Below are positions 7,839-15,893 of a stretch of 44,818 nt of DNA, piece after piece (position 1 is the stretch's first letter; every line of letters begins with the position of its first letter). The notes beneath the pieces are model-generated. The model saw only the letters and a list, made by a program, of their open reading frames with translations. It did not search any database and was not told where the DNA came from. The translations under genes and the position numbers were made by a program. Source of the DNA: a virus; IMG/VR virus record IMGVR_UViG_3300030106_006452, positions 85,851 to 130,668 of that record; one strand, written 5' to 3'.

Positions 7839-10733
7839 TTATTTTTTATAGTCACTCTTTGGTGGTGTGTATCCAGGTGAACCTGGATCTACTCGACCAT
7901 CACCTTGATCTTTTCGTGTTCCGTAATACCCACCTCTTTTATCAATACCTGGACGGGCATCTGCTGGATATAGAACCCTACCACGCTTATTAAAAGGACC
8001 GGGCGCCACGCCAGGGCCTCTTAACCTAATATGAAAATGATTATTGTGTACTGGGTCATCTCCAGTTAATTTGCAATATTGTTTTGGTTCTTGGCCCGCG
8101 GGAAATTTTCTACCTCTCCATTTTGCCTCTCTATACGCTTGGTGAGTTAAACTCCATCCCTCTTTACCTTTTCTAGACCAATCTTCTATTAATTCTATAG
8201 CGTATTTTACCTGATCAACACCAAATATTATTACTCCACATAAGGGGATGGCATACAGTAAAAAGCTCATCAAAGCTATTTCGTCAATATATTCCCTAGT
8301 TAATGGTGTTGTCCCACCTTTCATACCCCAAAATTTTGGAGAATTACCAGAAGGCTTACCTTTCTTAGCCATACGCGGATTAACTCTAACATTCATACCT
8401 CGAAATACTCGGCCGTTGGGGTCAACATATTTAGTGGGTATCGATAAATCTACACCGATGCCGGTTTGGTGTGTAATATGGCGATTCCAAGTATCTCCAC
8501 CGGGCTTTCGTGATATATCTCCATAATAATACCCTGGCTTTATATCTGAGGGTATTGCTTGTTTGTCCTTTCCCACTAATTCTTTTGGAACCCACTTAGA
8601 AGGTTTATTAGGGTATAATTTAGTGGGATTTTTGTATCCTTTGCCTAAATCTTCGCCGCCTTTTACATTATTCAATCCTTTAAGGAAATTTCTCATTTTA
8701 AGAGTACCCCAGGCATGGTTTTTCACATTTTGCATTAAATTAACTCTGGGTGGAAAATTGCCACATTGTATCCATTTCAACTCCGGTGGATATGGCCCAG
8801 GATAGTTGTAGTATGAACCAGCTGGAGGGCACTCTGACTGCGTGGGCGCTGGTGGATTTGCAGTATTAGGAGTGTTTTTGTCCTCTTTATCTTTACTGGG
8901 CTTAGATGGTCCGAACTTCTTTTCGTAAGCTTTTAGTGCCTCTTGCTCGGATTTAAGGTCGCCTTTAAGCTCATCACGTTTGTTTTTTAATTTATCTTGT
9001 TGATCTATTAATTGGAACGCTTCTTCGGTGAGCTGATCGTATTGATCTTTGCCGTTGAACGCACTAGTAGGTTCTTTACCACCGTTTGCGGCAACTAGAG
9101 CATCCATTTGAACATAATATACTTCAATCTTTTCCTGTAGTGCAGCTATCTCTTCGTTTATTTGGGCAAGAGGGTTCTTTTCGTTTTGTTCTACTTTATT
9201 TTCACCAGTGCCTTCAGGAGATTCATTTGGTGACGCATCGGTTACTTGTTTTTCTTGATCTCCGGCGTTTTTATCGGCCTTGTCATTTGGTGATGGTTTT
9301 TCGCTTTGTGGCGCGGGAGCGGAAACTGAAACTACTTCTGGAATCAAATACTCAGGGCCAATTTGATATGCAGGTGGGTAGTGCCCTGTATTCATTTTTA
9401 TAAGTCTAGTACCGCTATTGTATACGTTGTTCCATCTCTCGCCGGAGCCTTTTGTAGCCATTTGCCAAGGAGCGTTGTTTTTCGGTCTTGCTTTGTGCTT
9501 TAACCCAACAAGAAAAGTAATTCTTGATTGATCGATTGCAGGAATGCTGCCGTCAGCTAACCCCTTGAATAATTGAGTTATACTATTGAAGCCATAATCT
9601 GCATCTAAAAATCTTGATGCAGTGATAAAGTCATTAAATATTCCTTTTTGGGCTACTTGTTTTAAAAAGTATCCGTGTGGACCGCCGCCGCCAGAATGAG
9701 AAAAAGTTAATACCTGATCGACGCCGCCTTCAAGACCAACACCGTGCTTAAGCACCTCATCTACAAATTGAGGCGTAACAGTATATCTTGTGTTACTCGA
9801 TGCAACAGTGGCTAAATTTGGCCACAAAAGAACACAATTATATCCATCAGGCATAAATGATGGACCCTTTGTTATTAGCTTCTCTGGTTTTCCGGAATTA
9901 TTGTCACCGTGAAAATATAAAAAAACATTCACTGCTTCTTTAGGGTTAATATTTTTAGGTATGACAATTGAGTAGTCTGTTTCTGCAGTATCTGTGCCCT
10001 CGCCGTTTTTTGTTGCCTTATTGGAGGTAGCTTTAAAAACATTAACTTGATCCATACTTGTTATAAATTTATTTATTTTTTTATCTGAGGTTATAATAGA
10101 AGGTTTAGGTCTTGGTCCCCTAGCGATTTTAGTGACTACATTTCTTTTTCTACCGCATTCATCGTAAAAACCTGAACCATTTTGGAAACCACCTGGGGCA
10201 CCAGGAATGTTAACAACTCCGGTTTTTAACGGCCTAATAAATATTGGATCTGAAAATGTATCCATATCTTTAAATGTAACTTGAACCGGATCTCCATAAT
10301 TCGGGACAGCGAACTCATAGCCTGTATAATTATATAATTTAAAAACCCCTAAAGTTACAATTATGTCTCTTATTTTTCTATTATAATCAGCTGATCCATC
10401 ATTTGTTACTGGGGTTGATATGTGAGTTATTTCTGGTATATTAACAACCGCTAAAAATGGTGAAAAATCTGTACTATTTACGTCCATTGCCTGAGATAGT
10501 TTTGCAGAGGCTAAAAAATCATCAAACATATAATCAGTTTGTAGGTTCTTCTCCGGAAATACTTGCATTATAAAATCGCCAACTAAAAGGTTTGTATCTA
10601 TAAATGCATCACGAGAGTTAGCATCTTTAATCTTTTCTCTTGCTAAACCAACGGCACTTGAAGTTTTCTTATCATAAATTTTAGTGCTAGATCTTATTTG
10701 AAAATTATTTTTAACAAAAGAAAAATTAGACAT
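7839..10733 (-). CDS. Tail-associated hydrolase: esterase-like domain plus MepA-like murein endopeptidase (964 aa)
   Basis: Three parts are visible. Residues 1-200 form a beta-rich N-terminus (FAVPNYGDPVQVTFKDMD, GTG-like turns) resembling a baseplate or spike OB-domain. Residues about 255-455 look like an alpha/beta hydrolase: an FLYFHGDNN oxyanion-type strand (271-279), a nucleophile elbow FSHSGGGG with candidate Ser347, and a candidate catalytic His451 (MNTGHYPP). A low-complexity, partly coiled-coil linker (470-640) follows. Residues about 660-925 match penicillin-insensitive murein endopeptidase MepA (LAS metallopeptidases): THQTGIGVDL gives His755 and Asp762 with the H-x6-D spacing, and HNNHFHIRL gives His899 and His901. 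Known MepA cuts D-Ala-meso-DAP cross-links in the periplasm; here it is probably a virion-borne wall-penetration enzyme. The esterase substrate is unknown. Confidence is higher for the peptidase than for the esterase. Confidence 0.82.
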   Translation of the reverse strand: MSNFSFVKNNFQIRSSTKIYDKKTSSAVGLAREKIKDANSRDAFIDTNLLVGDFIMQVFPEKNLQTDYMFDDFLASAKLSQAMDVNSTDFSPFLAVVNIPEITHISTPVTNDGSADYNRKIRDIIVTLGVFKLYNYTGYEFAVPNYGDPVQVTFKDMDTFSDPIFIRPLKTGVVNIPGAPGGFQNGSGFYDECGRKRNVVTKIARGPRPKPSIITSDKKINKFITSMDQVNVFKATSNKATKNGEGTDTAETDYSIVIPKNINPKEAVNVFLYFHGDNNSGKPEKLITKGPSFMPDGYNCVLLWPNLATVASSNTRYTVTPQFVDEVLKHGVGLEGGVDQVLTFSHSGGGGPHGYFLKQVAQKGIFNDFITASRFLDADYGFNSITQLFKGLADGSIPAIDQSRITFLVGLKHKARPKNNAPWQMATKGSGERWNNVYNSGTRLIKMNTGHYPPAYQIGPEYLIPEVVSVSAPAPQSEKPSPNDKADKNAGDQEKQVTDASPNESPEGTGENKVEQNEKNPLAQINEEIAALQEKIEVYYVQMDALVAANGGKEPTSAFNGKDQYDQLTEEAFQLIDQQDKLKNKRDELKGDLKSEQEALKAYEKKFGPSKPSKDKEDKNTPNTANPPAPTQSECPPAGSYYNYPGPYPPELKWIQCGNFPPRVNLMQNVKNHAWGTLKMRNFLKGLNNVKGGEDLGKGYKNPTKLYPNKPSKWVPKELVGKDKQAIPSDIKPGYYYGDISRKPGGDTWNRHITHQTGIGVDLSIPTKYVDPNGRVFRGMNVRVNPRMAKKGKPSGNSPKFWGMKGGTTPLTREYIDEIALMSFLLYAIPLCGVIIFGVDQVKYAIELIEDWSRKGKEGWSLTHQAYREAKWRGRKFPAGQEPKQYCKLTGDDPVHNNHFHIRLRGPGVAPGPFNKRGRVLYPADARPGIDKRGGYYGTRKDQGDGRVDPGSPGYTPPKSDYKK

Positions 10734-10735
10734 TC

Positions 10736-11032
10736 CTATTTTTCCCCTTGAATTACATCAAAAAGAGACTTTTTATCTTCATCCGATAGTTCTACACTCG
10801 TATCGGTTTTCTTCGCCATAATGGACGTAAGTTTTACTAATTGTTCATTGGATCTTTGTAAAGTTTCTACATACTTGGCTGCAATTAGACCCAAATCTTT
10901 ATGAGTCTCCTGGCCGTTGGTAATTTCTGCAAAGACTTGCGTTAAAAGGGTGGATGTGATATCACGGTCATCACGGATGTTATCGATTGCTTCTTTAATG
11001 TAAGCTTCTAAATCTTTTACTGATCGTCCCAT
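10736..11032 (-). CDS. Small helical protein, unknown function (98 aa)
   Basis: A short, mostly helical, charged protein (SVKDLEAYIKEAIDNIRDDR at the N-terminus; SDEDKKSLFDVIQGEK at the end). No recognised domain, signal peptide or membrane segment. Its ATG at 1032 bases into the second 10 kb (11032) overlaps the 3' end of the late sigma gene by 16 bases and has GGAG about 12 bases upstream inside that gene. Its stop is 2 bases before the start of the tail hydrolase gene. The position suggests co-expression with late genes, possibly a chaperone or small virion component, but nothing in the sequence shows this. Confidence 0.7.
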   Translation of the reverse strand: MGRSVKDLEAYIKEAIDNIRDDRDITSTLLTQVFAEITNGQETHKDLGLIAAKYVETLQRSNEQLVKLTSIMAKKTDTSVELSDEDKKSLFDVIQGEK

Positions 11033-11715
11033 TCTTTTTTAAACTCCGCGTATCTTTTACGCACCTTATTCAGAGAGCTTACAACTTGCTTTGTATTAAG
11101 TCCAGTTATCTCTCTAATATACAAGTAAATAGCTTTTTTATTAAAAATTTCTATATTGTTTGCTTCGTTAAAAAGAATCTCGATTGCTTGTATTGTCTTT
11201 ACTTCGTTTTCTCTAAGGGGCATTTTTTTCCAACCTTGGATCTCTTTGTTGAGATGCAGAAAAAACTCGTGCTTATTTCTATCCTCAATATAAGTGTTAT
11301 GCACCACTAACTGTTGAATAGATGGTGTGTTAGATTGGCCTGAGTGAGTTAAAAAATATTCTTCTAGGTGGGTTTCTCTTTTAGCCTTTTTTGAGGTCTT
11401 TTTAACCTCCGCTATAAACCAGTTTTTAGAGACAACACTAAAATAGGTAAACGCTTTGGATCCCTTCTCTGGGTCGAAGTTGTTTAAAACTGTAATAAGC
11501 CAGTTCTTGCAGTCGTCTTTAAGAGAATCAATATTTGGGAGAGAAGTAAACTTATAAGTGTAGACGATTTTATCTACCATTTCATCAAATACTGGGCCAA
11601 TAAACTCTTTATAAAGTTCATTTCGACGCTTGGGTTCTTGTGTTTGACAGTACTCTACAATGGCGTCTTGGTGTTCTTTTCTGAAATAATGATTTTTAGT
11701 TCTCTTCCTCGGCAT
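11017..11715 (-). CDS. 55: Late-transcription sigma factor, T4 gp55-like (232 aa)
   Basis: The ATG at 11715 (MPRKRTKNHYFRKEHQD) is preceded by an AAGAGGAAGAAG ribosome-binding sequence; a longer frame to 11769 would bury the start deeper in the upstream gene. Residues about 30-105 match a divergent sigma region 2, with the 'NNFDPEKGSKAFTYFSVVSK' block (79-98) followed by NWFIAEVKK, typical of gp55 sigma factors of T4 and marine T4-like phages. A C-terminal stretch (TGLNTKQVVSSLNKVRKRY, about 204-222) looks like a helix-turn-helix. In T4, gp55 directs RNA polymerase to TATAAATA late promoters together with gp33 and the sliding clamp gp45. No gp33 or gp45 gene is seen in this window. The call is strong for a sigma factor, good for gp55. 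Confidence 0.85.
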   Translation of the reverse strand: MPRKRTKNHYFRKEHQDAIVEYCQTQEPKRRNELYKEFIGPVFDEMVDKIVYTYKFTSLPNIDSLKDDCKNWLITVLNNFDPEKGSKAFTYFSVVSKNWFIAEVKKTSKKAKRETHLEEYFLTHSGQSNTPSIQQLVVHNTYIEDRNKHEFFLHLNKEIQGWKKMPLRENEVKTIQAIEILFNEANNIEIFNKKAIYLYIREITGLNTKQVVSSLNKVRKRYAEFKKEWDDQ

Positions 11716-11986
11716 ACTCTTCTTCCTCTTGTCTAAGGACACGCTGAAAACTTTGGCATTCCTCAACAAGAGCTTTAGAGTGACGAAGCAAATTTGCTAA
11801 GGTTTCGTCCCCATAAAAGCGTTCAAGACTATTAACAATGTCAATATGATCTCTATATTCTTCCAGTGTTATACTAAAACTATCTAGTTCCTCTTGAAAA
11901 GTTAAAAATCTTTTTAAGAGTTGAATAATATACCAGATAAAAACAACATTGAAAATAACTGAGAGGGCCAAGAAAAGGTGTGTCAT
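11696..11986 (-). CDS. Single-pass membrane protein, unknown (96 aa)
   Basis: An N-terminal hydrophobic segment (LFLALSVIFNVVFIWYIIQLL, residues about 4-24, written here in outline only) is followed by a soluble, helical, acidic domain ending in EEEEYAEEEN. This looks like a signal anchor with a cytoplasmic or periplasmic coiled-coil tail. It overlaps the sigma gene by 20 bases and shares 4 bases with the zinc-ribbon gene upstream, so translation is probably coupled. Similar tiny one-helix proteins next to late regulators occur in marine T4-like phages, but I cannot name a family. Confidence 0.7.
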   Translation of the reverse strand: MTHLFLALSVIFNVVFIWYIIQLLKRFLTFQEELDSFSITLEEYRDHIDIVNSLERFYGDETLANLLRHSKALVEECQSFQRVLRQEEEEYAEEEN

Positions 11987-12231
11987 CTGCTACTATCTAG
12001 TTCCTTTTTTTGATTTTTAAGATCTTCTTTTGAGCTTTCTATAAATTCTTTCGTTAGATCGCCAGTTTTTTTCTTTTTACCTTGTTTATTTGAGTTGTAG
12101 GAAAAGTTGCTAGGCTTACGCCCAACATTGTTAGAGGAGCACCACGGACACTCTTCTATTAATTCGCTCATTAGATGATTTTCTTTCCACTCACCTAAAC
12201 AATCTCCGCATTGATAAACATAAATTGGCAA
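11983..12231 (-). CDS. FmdB-like zinc-ribbon protein (82 aa)
   Basis: The N-terminus MPIYVYQCGDCLGEW with a first CxxC, followed about 20 residues later by CPWC, is the FmdB/CxxC_CXXC_SSSS putative regulatory zinc-ribbon pattern (Cys8, Cys11, Cys28, Cys31). The rest is lysine-rich and low in structure (NKQGKKKKTGDLTKEF). FmdB-like ribbons are proposed regulators or adaptor proteins; the role in phages is not known. The stop overlaps the start of the next gene by 4 bases (ATGA type). The short basic tail could bind nucleic acid, but that is inference. Confidence 0.78.
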   Translation of the reverse strand: MPIYVYQCGDCLGEWKENHLMSELIEECPWCSSNNVGRKPSNFSYNSNKQGKKKKTGDLTKEFIESSKEDLKNQKKELDSSR

Positions 12232-12243
12232 TTTAATCTCCCT

Positions 12244-12474
12244 TTAATCTGGCTGTTCGCAAACAACATCCCAGTCGGGAGATGAACCTGCCGCTTCTTC
12301 ATTAAACTTTACTAATGGCGGGTTAAGAACAACTAATCCCTCCGGAGACTCAGACATTTTAAAGCTTTCTAAAACCGGGACAATATCGGATTGTTCCATT
12401 AAGGATTTTTGTAGTGCCATCATAAGAGCACCAATTGCTTGTTTTGATAAATTTGTGTGTTGTACTTCAGTCAT
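12244..12474 (-). CDS. Conserved small phage protein, unknown (76 aa)
   Basis: A small acidic protein with one helix (LSKQAIGALMMALQKSLMEQ) followed by a beta segment (GLVVLNPPLVKFNEE). It resembles conserved hypothetical proteins of marine T4-like phages that I know only as unnamed. It overlaps the HAD-phosphatase gene by 4 bases, so translation is probably coupled to it. No catalytic motif, signal peptide or membrane segment is visible. Confidence 0.7.
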   Translation of the reverse strand: MTEVQHTNLSKQAIGALMMALQKSLMEQSDIVPVLESFKMSESPEGLVVLNPPLVKFNEEAAGSSPDWDVVCEQPD

Positions 12475-12776
12475 ATTTGCTCCTTAAAAAATCTATTAGA
12501 ATTTATATTTTTGTCATCGATAAAAAGATCATAAGCTGGTTTGCCAAATTTTAAATCGTGATATTTGACACCCCATTCTTTAAATTGTTTCTCCGTGACT
12601 GATCGCCAATCAATGCCAGACATAGTTCCGCGTGCAGTCCAATAAATTATCGTATCACCATTATAATACAAATCATTAATCTTTTTAATGTTTTCTTCTA
12701 TAGGTGTCGCTTTTGAATAATCGCGATCTTCTGGAGATGTACATATTGTCTCATCTATATCAACGTATATAATCAA
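12471..12776 (-). CDS. Small HAD-superfamily phosphatase (101 aa)
   Basis: Motif I is IIYVDIDETIC (nucleophile Asp6, general acid Asp8), motif II is YWTARG (Thr/Ala/Arg loop), the conserved lysine lies in KFGKPAYDLFIDD and the terminal acidic pair is IDDKN. This is the minimal cap-less HAD fold of about 100 residues seen in small capsule-locus phosphatases. Substrates of such proteins are sugar or nonulosonate phosphates in some pathways (KdsC or NeuB-pathway phosphatases), so it may remove the 9-phosphate or another phosphate during sugar synthesis. It marks the downstream end of the glycan cassette, starting 1 base after the DUF115-like gene stop. The substrate is inferred from context. Confidence 0.82.
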   Translation of the reverse strand: MIIYVDIDETICTSPEDRDYSKATPIEENIKKINDLYYNGDTIIYWTARGTMSGIDWRSVTEKQFKEWGVKYHDLKFGKPAYDLFIDDKNINSNRFFKEQI

Positions 12777-13646
12777 TTATTTTCTTTTCTCCGGGTTTAA
12801 TAAATACTCGCTGTAATTTTCTCCAAGCTTTTGTATTAATACTTTTGTTGAATTGTTACAAGGATGTCCGTGCCCAGCGTTGATAAATTTTATATCTTTT
12901 CCGATATCATGCAACATATAATCCCAAAAACTAAGATACTGATTCATATAGAAATTCTCTCTCAATTCTTCTTCCACTCTCTCTTCTATTGTCCCACTCG
13001 GTTTTATGTTTGGCCTAAAGGCATTTAGATTGTTTTCGTGAAGTTTTTTAGAGTAATAGCCGTCCATACCTACAAAACCAATTTGTTTAGCTCCTAATGC
13101 AGCTGCAATACAGGCTAGTCTTGGAACAGACCCAATTCTAGAGTGGTATCTAGTGAAGGCCCAAAAAACTCTATTTTCAAATTGTTTTTTATATGTTCCC
13201 ATCTCGTGTACTTGAGTATATTTATTTTCAAAACACACTATAGTGTCATTGTTGTTTAAGTACCCTACAAGGCTTTCATCAAATAAATCATTTTCATTGC
13301 CAAGCGTTATAAGAGAGACATTTAAATTTCTTAATTTATCGTTTTTATAAAAATAGTTACAAGACCAAATAAAATCATAATCATCAGGGTTAATACTGTA
13401 ATCATTAAACGATGGTCCTGAGCCTATGATTAAAATTTTTGAATTTTTATACTTCTGCAAAAAATCTAAATTTTGCAAAGCTATCTCTTTATTTAGAGAC
13501 ATTTTTGAAACACCTAAATGGCTTATAGCTCCTCTGAGAAATGGAGATCCAGACCTTAAAAGTTTTGAAAATTCAGACTTATTACACATAAAAGAACTAT
13601 TTTTGAAATCCCCGCTAGTGTTTGTTATTTCTTGTGTCCAGATCAT
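12777..13646 (-). CDS. DUF115/GT42-like putative glycosyltransferase, copy 1 (289 aa)
   Basis: After a variable 65-residue N-terminus there is a Rossmann-type strand and loop ILIIGSGPSFNDY (about 71-83), then IWSCNYFYKND. This 'GsGPS...D....CN.fy' layout is shared by sialyltransferases of family GT42 (Cst-I/Cst-II) and by DUF115/Maf proteins that attach pseudaminic or legionaminic acid to flagellin. A second block, KQIGFVGMDGYY, resembles the DUF115 C-terminal motif. Next to two CMP-sugar synthetases this makes a nonulosonic-acid transferase attractive. The catalytic His pair of GT42 cannot be assigned by eye. It could instead be another sugar-processing DUF115 member. Two diverged relatives lie at 24124-24981 and 41991-42749. 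Confidence 0.62.
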   Translation of the reverse strand: MIWTQEITNTSGDFKNSSFMCNKSEFSKLLRSGSPFLRGAISHLGVSKMSLNKEIALQNLDFLQKYKNSKILIIGSGPSFNDYSINPDDYDFIWSCNYFYKNDKLRNLNVSLITLGNENDLFDESLVGYLNNNDTIVCFENKYTQVHEMGTYKKQFENRVFWAFTRYHSRIGSVPRLACIAAALGAKQIGFVGMDGYYSKKLHENNLNAFRPNIKPSGTIEERVEEELRENFYMNQYLSFWDYMLHDIGKDIKFINAGHGHPCNNSTKVLIQKLGENYSEYLLNPEKRK

Positions 13647-14342
13647 CTATATCATTTCCCTTAAATGTTTTAAATCTACGTTTAGTATTGCATCTACTAT
13701 TGATAAATGCGAAATAAAATCTCCGTAAAGTTGATTGTATTCAGGATGTTTATAATCGTTATATATAATATTTAAACTTTTTGACGTAAAAACGTTTTCA
13801 CCCTCTTCTATGTACTCTTTTGAGCCGGGGGCCGATAAGTAAGTATCAGCGCCCAATTCTTTACAAATTGATGCAAGATAATGATCTCTTTTCCCAGTTG
13901 ATTGCAATTGAGAACTGTTAATGAATTTAGTATTTATGTTTAATCTTTCACACATTGATTTAATGATATTAGAATTGTATTCAGACAGTGTTTTGAAGTC
14001 TTTTTTAATCAAATCACCAACAAAACCAATGTTTTCATTATAATTTTTAGACTTTGAATATGAAAAACTAAGACCTTTGCAAATTTTATCCTTCCATTGA
14101 TCATCAATCGCTAATTCGCAATCTTTAATTAAAGATCTAGAATAGCCTTTTTTAATAGGAACTGAAACAAAATATTCTCCGTTGGAAGATTTCAATCTAT
14201 TTCTAGTTTGCCACGACCTTTTGGAGACTTGCACATCATCTAAAAATACAAAAACATCGCTCTTTTTTATCATATTAAAATAACCCAACCAAGGTAAAAA
14301 AGTTGGTTGCATTATAGCTATCGTTTTATTGCTCAATGGCAT
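13647..14342 (-). CDS. WbqC-like family protein (231 aa)
   Basis: The start KTIAIMQPTFLPWLGYFNMI followed by FVFLDDVQVSKRSWQTRNR is the WbqC family signature ('iaI.QP.ylPWlGYf..i...D.fv.lDdvq..k.sw.nRn.i'). The family is common in O-antigen and nonulosonate clusters, and its biochemical role is unresolved; a link to amino-sugar acylation has been proposed. Length (about 230) fits. It overlaps the beta-propeller gene upstream by 17 bases and abuts the DUF115-like gene downstream with no gap, so the three form a coupled set. Confidence 0.88.
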   Translation of the reverse strand: MPLSNKTIAIMQPTFLPWLGYFNMIKKSDVFVFLDDVQVSKRSWQTRNRLKSSNGEYFVSVPIKKGYSRSLIKDCELAIDDQWKDKICKGLSFSYSKSKNYNENIGFVGDLIKKDFKTLSEYNSNIIKSMCERLNINTKFINSSQLQSTGKRDHYLASICKELGADTYLSAPGSKEYIEEGENVFTSKSLNIIYNDYKHPEYNQLYGDFISHLSIVDAILNVDLKHLREMI

Positions 14343-15210
14343 AACCTATACCTGTTTTTCCGTACTGATTGCCATTATAAAGCATTATTTTTGTATCGTT
14401 ATGTTTAAACACACAAGAATATTGCACCATTTCGCTATCCCATCCTTGTTTCGATACATCTAAGCAGGCGTTCGGATGCCTTTCCCAATTTATTCCATCT
14501 TTTGACTCTGCATATCCTATTCTATATCCTATGCGGGGATCTTTAAAAGAAAAATACATTTCGTACTTTTCATCACTTTTGATAACGCAAGGTCTTGCTA
14601 GGGCAGTTTCATTGTGTTTTAAGTCAATTGCCACGAGGCCATCTCTTTGCCAATTTACTCCGTCATCAGAAGAAGCAAATTTTATGTTATATCTTGGCAA
14701 ATCTTTAGATATCCACCCTTCCCCTGAGACATACCACATCTTGTATTCGCCACCATCTTTTATTACCCACGGTGCAGTTAGTATACCAAAAGGCTCCCTA
14801 TCTGTCTTTGTGAACAATGGAGCCCTAGAATTTCTTACAAAATTTTCTCCTGAGCGGTTGGCCAAACCCATCACCAAGCTCATTCTATAAGTGGAAGTGC
14901 CAGAGTTCCAACCAATATAATACATCTTATCATCTATCAAGCAAGAAGGTGTAACTCCATTATCATCAAAACACCCTCTTTCACCCGGCGACAACACTGG
15001 TTCCTCACTAAATTTTACAACAGTTAATCTGTTGTCTTTAACTTTTAACAAACAATATCCAATATGAGAAACGTTATCAATGCCCCTACCAGAGAAAAAT
15101 ATTTTGTATAAATCTTGATCAACTTTCTCAACGGTTGGCAGCATAGCGTGAGTTTTCATCCACCACAAATTATCTTGTGGTTCTATAATGACACCTTTTT
15201 TTATCCACAT
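14326..15210 (-). CDS. Five-bladed beta-propeller protein, GH43/GH32/GH130-like (294 aa)
   Basis: Repeated blade motifs are visible: YKIFFSGRG, MYYIGWNSG, YKMWYVSGEGW, YEMYFSFKDPRIG and IMLYNGNQYGKTGIGYA, each a '.y.myys' strand followed by a Gly-rich turn, as in GH43/32/68/130 superfamily propellers. 'NNGVTPSCLIDD'-like and 'ESKDGINWERHP' loops ('A.S.DG..W') are typical of the fold. Proteins of this type sit beside WbqC in O-antigen loci of environmental bacteria. It could be a glycosidase, a phosphorylase or a non-catalytic sugar-binding propeller; I cannot assign the catalytic acids with confidence. It has no signal peptide, so it is probably cytoplasmic and works on precursors. Confidence 0.72.
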   Translation of the reverse strand: MWIKKGVIIEPQDNLWWMKTHAMLPTVEKVDQDLYKIFFSGRGIDNVSHIGYCLLKVKDNRLTVVKFSEEPVLSPGERGCFDDNGVTPSCLIDDKMYYIGWNSGTSTYRMSLVMGLANRSGENFVRNSRAPLFTKTDREPFGILTAPWVIKDGGEYKMWYVSGEGWISKDLPRYNIKFASSDDGVNWQRDGLVAIDLKHNETALARPCVIKSDEKYEMYFSFKDPRIGYRIGYAESKDGINWERHPNACLDVSKQGWDSEMVQYSCVFKHNDTKIMLYNGNQYGKTGIGYAIEQ

Positions 15211-15211
15211 A

Positions 15212-15892
15212 TTAATTCAACCTATGCGGCAGGATTGCCGTCACTCTACCTAAAGAATTTTTTGGTGCAGAAACTTTTAAAACCTCATGAGGTAAGTCAT
15301 ATCTGAAAATAAATAAGTCTCCAAACTCCTCTACATCTTTAGTGCTTATTGACTGTATTGGCTTGCTTGTGCTATAAAAAACGGTACCGCCTTCAACATA
15401 ATCTTTTGATTTTTCGCCTAATACCAGAATTAATCCACACATTTGTTTTTCTCTGCTGTGTTTGTGTAAATCAAAAAAATTATCATTAGTGTATTGTATT
15501 AAATGTGATCGATAATTTTCTCGATTTAACTTTTGACCGTTTATTTTTTCAAAAAAAGAAAACATTTCGTTAAACAAATTTTCTGTTAGATCGTCATAAA
15601 ACATTGGCAATGCGTCACGTATATTTTTAACCTTTCCAAAGTTTAATATCTTAAAACTATGATTGGTGCTGTTGCCTGTAAAAATGTTTTTAGGGTTCAG
15701 TTTTTTCTGATTAAACTTCATCCGACGATTCACGTACTGTTTTTTTTGAAAATATTCAATTAATTTTTTATTAACTTCTTTTTTATCTTTTGAAATAAAA
15801 TTTTTAATTTGTATAATATTTCCATCTTCTATGGACTTGCGTAAATTAATAAAGTCTATAGAATGTTTTTTTTGTATCGTTATTAATTCCAT
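15212..15892 (-). CDS. Probable Fe(II)/2-oxoglutarate oxygenase or cupin-like protein (226 aa)
   Basis: The C-terminal half shows a double-stranded beta-helix pattern: FFDLHKHSREKQMCGLILVL (139-158), YVEGGTVFY, GDLFIFRYDLPHEVLKVSA and GRVTAILPHR. Candidate metal ligands are His143 and/or His145 and His202, with Arg216 as a possible 2-oxoglutarate anchor. The usual HxD reads HKH here, so the Asp ligand is missing or replaced, and a cupin-type role is possible. The N-terminal 100 residues are lysine-rich and unassigned. It lies between the acyltransferase and propeller genes with 1-base gaps, so it probably modifies a sugar or its acyl group. The assignment to oxidase chemistry is tentative. 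Confidence 0.6.
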   Translation of the reverse strand: MELITIQKKHSIDFINLRKSIEDGNIIQIKNFISKDKKEVNKKLIEYFQKKQYVNRRMKFNQKKLNPKNIFTGNSTNHSFKILNFGKVKNIRDALPMFYDDLTENLFNEMFSFFEKINGQKLNRENYRSHLIQYTNDNFFDLHKHSREKQMCGLILVLGEKSKDYVEGGTVFYSTSKPIQSISTKDVEEFGDLFIFRYDLPHEVLKVSAPKNSLGRVTAILPHRLN

Positions 15893-15893
15893 T

